Below, one piece after another: positions 6,386 to 10,803 of a DNA stretch of 10,803 nucleotides. The position numbers were made by a program, and so were the translations under genes. Origin of the DNA: Nitrospiraceae bacterium (GTDB lineage: Bacteria > Nitrospirota > Thermodesulfovibrionia > UBA6902). The stretch lies in contig CP070644.1 of the NCBI GenBank assembly GCA_020354155.1, forward strand, positions 1,474,925 to 1,485,727. The letters are read 5' to 3'. Under the pieces are notes generated by a model. That model made no database searches. It was not told the origin of the DNA and saw nothing but the letters and a program-made list of their open reading frames with translations. Each line of letters opens with the position of its first letter. The stretch's first letter is position 1.

Positions 6386-8830
6386 TTAATTATTTGAAGA
6401 AACGAGGGCTTCTACGTCACTGTCGACAAAATGGAGTGCATTATTCTGCAGTACAACGCGGGCCTTTTTTACATCCTTCAGGTTGCCCCTTAATATTTCT
6501 TCAGAGAGGGGATCCTCGATATGACGCTGAATAGCCCTCCTCATGGGGCGCGCACCATATGACTGCTGATAATTTTTTTCAATAAGCCAGTCAACTGCTT
6601 CTTCGGTAAGCTCTATGGCAAGGTCCTGATCAATAAGCTGTTTGTTCAATTCTGTGACCAGGAGATCAACAATTTTGACGAGATGTTCTTTTTCAAGCTG
6701 ATGAAAAACAACAGTATCATCAATTCTGTTTAAAAATTCAGGATTAAAGGCTCTCTTTAATTCATCAAGCATGGAGTCTTTTATTTTCTTATAATTGGTC
6801 TGTGAAGAGACTTTTTGAAATCCTAGAGGTGTGTCTTTTTCAGCAAACCGTGTACCCAGATTTGAAGTCATTAATATAACAGTATTCTTGAAATCGACTT
6901 TCCGTCCGATGTTATCAGTTAAAACCCCTTCATCCAGCACCTGCAGCAATACGTTGAAGACATCAGGATGGGCCTTTTCTATCTCATCGAACAGGACTAC
7001 AGAATAGGGCCTTCTGCGGACTGCTTCAGTCAACTGTCCGCCCTCATCATATCCCACATATCCCGGAGGTGCTCCTGTTAGACGGGAAACATTAAATTTC
7101 TCCATGTATTCAGACATATCGATTTTTATCAGGGCGCTTTCATCGTTAAAGAGAAACTCCGTCAGTGCCTTGGCAAGCTCTGTTTTCCCGACACCTGTGG
7201 GCCCAAGAAAGAAAAATGATCCAATGGGCCTCTTGCGGGCTTTCAGTCCTGCCCGGGATCTTCTGATGGCCTTTGAAACTGCCTTCACTGCTTCATCCTG
7301 AGCTACGATCCTCTTGTGCAGTTCCTCTTCAAGGCGAAGCAGTTTCTCTGATTCTTTTTCCTCGAGCTTTGCCAGAGGAACGCCAGTCACCTTGGAAACG
7401 GTATAGGCAACATCATCTTCCATGAGAACCGGTGTTTCACTCTGTTGATTTTCACGCCACTTTTTATTGAGGCTTTCATAAAGCTTATTTACTCTGTCTT
7501 CTTCGTTTTTTACTGCAGCCCCTTTTTCAAAGTCGTGGAGCTTGACATAGAGATTCTTTTCCTTGTTCAGCCGTTTCAGTTCCTTCTCAAGTTCGCGGAG
7601 TTCCGGCGGCATTGTATAGCGCTTCAGTTTAATACGGGCACCTGTTTCATCCATCACATCAATTGCCTTGTCCGGCAGATACCTGTCAGATATATATCTG
7701 TCCGACAGGACTGCACAGGCCTTGAGTGCTTCCGGACCAATTTTCACTTTATGGTGGATCTCATAGCGAGACTTCAGACCTGTAAGGATTTTTTCTGTTT
7801 CCTCAACAGTGGGAGGCTGCAGGTAGATAGGCTGAAACCTTCTCTCAAAGGCACCGTCTTTCTCAATATATTTTCTGTATTCATCAGGAGTTGTAGCGCC
7901 AATACACTGAATCTCACCTCTGGAGAGAGCAGGCTTCAGCATATTTGAAGCGTCAATGGACCCCTCTGCAGCTCCTGCGCCTACAAGTGTATGCAGTTCA
8001 TCAATGAAGAGAATAACGTTCTCGCACTGAACAATTTCCTTCATGACCAGTTTAAGGCGTTCCTCAAACTGTCCCCTGTACTTTGTTCCGGCAATCAGTG
8101 CGCCGAGATCGAGGCTTACAATCCTCTTGTTATAGAGATTTTCAGGGATATCTTCGGACACTATCTGCTGTGCAAGCCCTTCAACGATTGCTGTCTTGCC
8201 TACTCCCGATTCTCCGATGATAACGGGATTGTTCTTGGCCCTTCTGACCAGGATCTGCAGAACACGTTCAATCTCATCTGTTCTTCCGATAACGGGATCA
8301 AGCTTACCCTCTTTTGCAAACTGAGTAATATCCCTGCCAAATTCATCCAGTGCAGGGGTATGGCTTTTCTTGTCCTGTGTGTTTTGCTTGGCCTTGCGCA
8401 TGGAAAGGTTAATTGCAAGCTGACGAACTCCGAGCAGGTTTGCGCCAAAGCTTCTTAAAATCTTGCCTGCAATACCCGATTCTTCACGGATCAGGCCGAT
8501 AAGAAGATGTTCACTGCCAATATAGCTGTGCCCCAGAAGTCGCGCCTCTTCAACAGCAAGTTCCAACACTTTTTTTGCCCTGGGAGTAAAAGGAATATCT
8601 CCAAAGGTAAGAATATTCGATCCGGAAGGAAGATTCCGCTCAACTTCTATGCGGAGCTCGTCTGCAGAAAGGCCCATTTTTTTCAGGATTACCATGGGCA
8701 GGCTCTCTTCTTCCCGCAAAAGACCTAGCAGCAGATGCTCGGTTCCGAGATAATCATTCTGCCGCTTTTCTGCCTCTTCGCGGGCATGAATTATTACTTT
8801 TCTACCTCTTTCAGTGAACTTTTCAAACAT
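6386..8830 (-). CDS. clpC: ClpC-type AAA+ unfoldase (Hsp100) of the ClpCP protease
   Basis: ClpC unfolds proteins and feeds them to ClpP. The 814-residue protein shows two N-terminal repeats (about 3-60 and 78-140), a first AAA+ module with Walker A GESGVGKT (206-213), Walker B ILFIDE (273-278) and arginine-finger region FERRF (328-332), a short middle domain with the UVR-like helix pair FEKGAAVKNEEDRVNKLYE (about 434-452), and a second AAA+ module with GPTGVGKT (543-550), VLFDE (612-616) and sensor-2 GAR (759-761). The short middle domain marks ClpC, not ClpB. LGF at 669-671 sits where the ClpP-docking loop is expected, so ClpP partnership is likely. Glu31 and Glu107 occupy the places of the phosphoarginine-binding Glu32 and Glu106 of B. 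subtilis ClpC, but these sites are widely conserved. No ctsR, mcsA or mcsB is adjacent. The ATG follows AAGG by 7 nt. Confidence 0.97.
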   Translation of the reverse strand: MFEKFTERGRKVIIHAREEAEKRQNDYLGTEHLLLGLLREEESLPMVILKKMGLSADELRIEVERNLPSGSNILTFGDIPFTPRAKKVLELAVEEARLLGHSYIGSEHLLIGLIREESGIAGKILRSFGANLLGVRQLAINLSMRKAKQNTQDKKSHTPALDEFGRDITQFAKEGKLDPVIGRTDEIERVLQILVRRAKNNPVIIGESGVGKTAIVEGLAQQIVSEDIPENLYNKRIVSLDLGALIAGTKYRGQFEERLKLVMKEIVQCENVILFIDELHTLVGAGAAEGSIDASNMLKPALSRGEIQCIGATTPDEYRKYIEKDGAFERRFQPIYLQPPTVEETEKILTGLKSRYEIHHKVKIGPEALKACAVLSDRYISDRYLPDKAIDVMDETGARIKLKRYTMPPELRELEKELKRLNKEKNLYVKLHDFEKGAAVKNEEDRVNKLYESLNKKWRENQQSETPVLMEDDVAYTVSKVTGVPLAKLEEKESEKLLRLEEELHKRIVAQDEAVKAVSKAIRRSRAGLKARKRPIGSFFFLGPTGVGKTELAKALTEFLFNDESALIKIDMSEYMEKFNVSRLTGAPPGYVGYDEGGQLTEAVRRRPYSVVLFDEIEKAHPDVFNVLLQVLDEGVLTDNIGRKVDFKNTVILMTSNLGTRFAEKDTPLGFQKVSSQTNYKKIKDSMLDELKRAFNPEFLNRIDDTVVFHQLEKEHLVKIVDLLVTELNKQLIDQDLAIELTEEAVDWLIEKNYQQSYGARPMRRAIQRHIEDPLSEEILRGNLKDVKKARVVLQNNALHFVDSDVEALVSSNN

Positions 8831-8847
8831 AGAAGAACCTTAGTTTT

Positions 8848-8876
8848 AATATATCGTTTCCCATCTCTATTGTCAA
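8848..8876 (-). promoter_or_regulatory. Near-consensus sigma-70 promoter of clpC
   Basis: The minus strand has TTGACA (8876-8871, perfect -35), a 17-bp spacer, and TATATT (8853-8848, five of six -10). The predicted transcription start is around 8841-8842, so the leader would be only about 11 nt and would barely contain the AAGG ribosome binding site (8841-8838). No CIRCE inverted repeat and no tandem CtsR heptamers overlap it, so the sequence gives no sign of the classical heat-shock repressors. The rest of the 155-nt gap back to nrdR shows no gene or terminator that I can support. Confidence 0.8.
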
Positions 8877-8985
8877 GGTAACCATACTCTGTTCAGGCTA
8901 TTTACTTGCTATTGTTTACGGAATAAATACGGGAATACTTGAATATACAATTGCTGACTTTGACTCTGTGATGAAAGCGGTGATT

Positions 8986-9441
8986 TTACTTGTTCCTGAA
9001 GATGTCGTTTATTTCTGACATAAACTCTTTAATGTCCTTGAACTGGCGATATACTGAAGCAAATCGAACGTAGGCAACTTCATCAATTTCCTTGAGGCCG
9101 GCCATACTATACTCTCCGATAAAAGAGCTTGGGATCTCTTTCTCACCCGATTCCTGAAGGCTTTTTTCTATGCTTGATGCCAGGTTTTCAATGGATTCCA
9201 CACTGACAGGTCTCTTTTCACAGGCCTTTTCAAGACCCTGTAAAAGTTTGTTTCTGTCGAAGGGTTCACGACGGTTATCCTTCTTGATAATGTAAGGAAG
9301 TACTGTTTCTATTCTTTCGTAACTGGTAAAACGTTCTTCACATTTCAGACACTCACGGCGACGGCGTATAACATCACCATCACGCCCCTGCCGGGAGTCG
9401 ATAACCTTGTCTTCCATATGACTGCAATAGGGGCATCTCAT
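8986..9441 (-). CDS. nrdR: Transcriptional repressor NrdR of ribonucleotide reductase genes
   Basis: NrdR senses ATP/dATP through an ATP-cone and represses ribonucleotide reductase operons by binding pairs of NrdR boxes. The 151-residue length is typical. The N-terminal zinc ribbon is complete, with Cys3 and Cys6 (CPYC) and Cys31 and Cys34 (CLKC), and is preceded by the canonical MRCPYC start and followed by RFTSYERIE. The ATP-cone spans about 49-139 and contains KKDNRREPFDRNKL and the closing DEVAYVRFASVYRQFKDI (120-137). The ATG has seven Ts directly upstream and no Shine-Dalgarno, yet the canonical N-terminus leaves little doubt about the start. It follows glyA by 86 nt, an arrangement seen in many bacteria. 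I found no NrdR box in this window, so its targets, including any nrd genes, are elsewhere. Confidence 0.97.
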   Translation of the reverse strand: MRCPYCSHMEDKVIDSRQGRDGDVIRRRRECLKCEERFTSYERIETVLPYIIKKDNRREPFDRNKLLQGLEKACEKRPVSVESIENLASSIEKSLQESGEKEIPSSFIGEYSMAGLKEIDEVAYVRFASVYRQFKDIKEFMSEINDIFRNK

Positions 9442-9479
9442 AAAAAAAGGTACCGATGAATGAATGTGTGTGTAAATGG

Positions 9480-9509
9480 ATTATCAGATCTACAGGAAAT
9501 GATTGTTAA
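9480..9509 (-). promoter_or_regulatory. Possible promoter of nrdR
   Basis: In the glyA-nrdR gap the minus strand has TTAACA (9509-9504, five of six to the -35) and GATAAT (9485-9480, five of six to the -10) with an 18-bp spacer. The predicted start near 9473 would give a leader of about 30 nt. This would let nrdR be transcribed apart from glyA; read-through from glyA is also possible because no terminator hairpin is visible in the gap. Confidence 0.4.
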
Positions 9510-9527
9510 GAACATGCATGCATCTCT

Positions 9528-10781
9528 TCAGCAGTCAATATCTTGATATACGGGAAACTTTTTACAAAGTGACTTGACCCTGTCGTTTACCTTTCTGATT
9601 GTATCACTATTCCCGGGCTCATCAAGCACTTTTACGATCAAGTCCGCAATGGTTACCATTTCAGGTTCTTTCATTTTCCTGCTTGTTACTATGGGGGTCC
9701 CTATTCTGATACCGCTCGTGATCGTTGCCGGTTGTTTGTCATAGGGGATTGTATTCTTGTTTAACGTAATGCCGGCCTGGTCCAGGGCATGTTCTGCCTC
9801 TGTGCCAGTGATTTTTTTCTTTGTCAGGTCGATCAGCATGAGGTGTGTGTCTGTCCCGTCTGAAATGATCTTCAACCCACGGCTCATCAATGCGTCGGCC
9901 AGTTCCTTGGCATTTTTTATTACCTGGAGCTGGTAGCGTTTAAAAGCAGGTTCAAGAGCTTCCTTGAAGGCAACTGCCTTGGCAGCAATGACATGCATGA
10001 GAGGTCCGCCCTGCAATCCCGGGAATACCACTCTGTCCACTGCCCGTGCATGCTCTGCCTTGCACATTACCATACCGCCGCGTGGTCCCTTTAAGGTCTT
10101 ATGTGTTGTTGTTGTAACAAAATCAGCATAGGGTACCGGTGATGGATGATTGCCGGTAGCTATAAGCCCCGCAATATGAGCAATATCGGCAAGCAGGTAT
10201 GCCTTTACTTCTTTGGCAATCTCTGAGAGGAGTTTAAAGTCGATGATTCTTGAATAGGCACTCGCCCCTGCAAGAATCATCTTCGGCTTGTGACGTTTTG
10301 CCATCTTCCGGACCTTCTCATAGTCAATCATGCCTGTTTTTTTCTCGACCCCATAAGAAAATGATTTGTAGAGCATGCCGGAAAAATTTACCGGAAAACC
10401 ATGGGATAGGTGTCCCCCGTGATTAAGGCTTAAACCGAGAATCCTGTCCCCGGGCTTGAGTACTGCAAAGTATGCAGCCATGTTCGCCTGGGTCCCGGAA
10501 TGGGGCTGTACATTTACGTGCTCTGCTCCAAAGAGCTGCTTTGCCCTTTCAATGGCAAGTTTTTCAACAACATCAGCATATTCACATCCCCCGTAATAAC
10601 GCCTGTCAGGATAACCCTCCGCATACTTGTTGGTAAATACTGAACCCTGTGCCTCAAGGACAGGTACACTGGCATAATTCTCAGAAGCAATGAGAACAAT
10701 CTTCTCCTGCTCCCTCCTGACTTCGTCAACGATGGCACCGTAAATTTCAGGATCGCTTTTTTCCAGCCGGGACATGCTCAT
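9528..10781 (-). CDS. glyA: Serine hydroxymethyltransferase
   Basis: GlyA is a PLP enzyme that interconverts serine and glycine while charging tetrahydrofolate with a one-carbon unit, the main source of such units for purine, thymidylate and methionine synthesis. The 417 residues match the bacterial family length. Visible signatures are NKYAEGYPDRRYYGG (51-65), HSGTQAN (94-100), LADIAHIAGL (197-206) with the PLP-contacting Asp199 and His202, the Schiff-base lysine Lys228 in TTTTHKTLKGPRGG, and Arg359 in SGIRIGTP for the substrate carboxylate. Everything needed for activity is present. Two starts are possible: the ATG at 10781, and the ATG at 10775 (residue 3), which lies 9 nt after AGG in TTAGG and so may be the better spaced. 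A TAG stop at 10788-10786, four bases ahead of the first ATG, would fit the end of an upstream gene outside the window. Confidence 0.97.
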   Translation of the reverse strand: MSMSRLEKSDPEIYGAIVDEVRREQEKIVLIASENYASVPVLEAQGSVFTNKYAEGYPDRRYYGGCEYADVVEKLAIERAKQLFGAEHVNVQPHSGTQANMAAYFAVLKPGDRILGLSLNHGGHLSHGFPVNFSGMLYKSFSYGVEKKTGMIDYEKVRKMAKRHKPKMILAGASAYSRIIDFKLLSEIAKEVKAYLLADIAHIAGLIATGNHPSPVPYADFVTTTTHKTLKGPRGGMVMCKAEHARAVDRVVFPGLQGGPLMHVIAAKAVAFKEALEPAFKRYQLQVIKNAKELADALMSRGLKIISDGTDTHLMLIDLTKKKITGTEAEHALDQAGITLNKNTIPYDKQPATITSGIRIGTPIVTSRKMKEPEMVTIADLIVKVLDEPGNSDTIRKVNDRVKSLCKKFPVYQDIDC

Positions 10782-10803
10782 TTGCCTAATAGCCTGGATT
10801 CAA

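Noticed and set aside
6371..6388. T-rich stretch after the clpC stop as a Rho-independent terminator
   Set aside because: The only hairpin candidate nearby is a four-pair GAAG/CTTC stem with a mismatched loop, too weak to support a terminator.
7445..7948. Plus-strand open frame of 167 codons (and another at 7991-8458) opposite clpC
   Set aside because: Both lie wholly within conserved clpC coding sequence on the other strand, and the products are Phe/Leu/Ile-rich shadows without motifs.
8955..8965. AGTCAAAGTCA direct repeat upstream of clpC as a CtsR operator
   Set aside because: CtsR sites are tandem GGTCAAA heptamers with a three-base spacer near the promoter. This repeat has a 6-bp period, lacks the GG and the full second heptamer, and lies about 80 nt upstream of the -35.
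9442..9448. T-run before the nrdR ATG as a terminator for glyA
   Set aside because: There is no GC-rich stem in front of the run; GGTACC alone is a 6-bp palindrome without a loop, and the run touches the nrdR start codon.
9514..9523. ATGCATGCAT palindrome beyond the glyA end
   Set aside because: It is a short alternating purine-pyrimidine palindrome with no resemblance to an NrdR box or another operator I know; a chance match is likely.
10786..10803. Last codons of an upstream gene (reading L-N-P-G-Y-stop)
   Set aside because: The frame and TAG would fit a gene ending just before glyA, for example rpiB, but five codons cannot identify or prove a gene.

Overview
The window is a dense, ordinary bacterial chromosome segment. 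It carries thirteen protein genes, all on the minus strand, so the biological reading direction runs from the right end to the left. I see no mobile element, CRISPR array, tRNA or rRNA gene, phage gene or toxin-antitoxin pair. All products belong to well-known housekeeping families. GC content is moderate, by eye in the mid-40s percent. The combination of remA, clpC, nrdR, a type II aroQ, an omega subunit with a long tail and an 'MGRGGA'-type EF-P fits Nitrospirota or a neighbouring anaerobic lineage (Desulfobacterota-like or Firmicutes-like order). This placement is an inference from recollection of gene order and protein style, and it is weak.

Right part (10781 to 8986): glyA (serine hydroxymethyltransferase) is followed by nrdR (zinc-ribbon/ATP-cone repressor of ribonucleotide reductase genes). 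The 86-nt gap between them holds a plausible nrdR promoter. Next comes clpC (Hsp100 unfoldase, 8830 to 6386) as a single gene, with a near-consensus sigma-70 promoter immediately upstream and a very short predicted leader. No ctsR, mcsA or mcsB lies beside it.

Left part (6249 to 1): ten genes, yicC-remA-gmk-rpoZ-coaBC-aroQ-pepP-efp-accB-accC, are packed with gaps of 12 nt or less or with overlaps, except for 68 nt between efp and accB. This looks like one long transcription unit. It joins two blocks often conserved in bacteria. One is yicC-remA-gmk-rpoZ-coaBC (RNA turnover, matrix/DNA-binding regulator, GMP kinase, RNA polymerase omega, CoA synthesis). The other is aroQ-pepP-efp-accB-accC (shikimate pathway, proline peptidase, polyproline translation factor, acetyl-CoA carboxylase). 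The unit therefore links nucleotide, CoA and malonyl-CoA supply with transcription and translation functions. accC runs off the left edge.

I did not find an undescribed system. The points most worth a second look are: arginine in place of lysine at the EF-P loop tip, in an otherwise lysine-type loop; a long charged C-terminal tail on the omega subunit; a 9-bp in-frame tandem repeat that forms the N-terminus of RemA; the clpC promoter with its near-absent leader; and the direct junction of the two conserved gene blocks.
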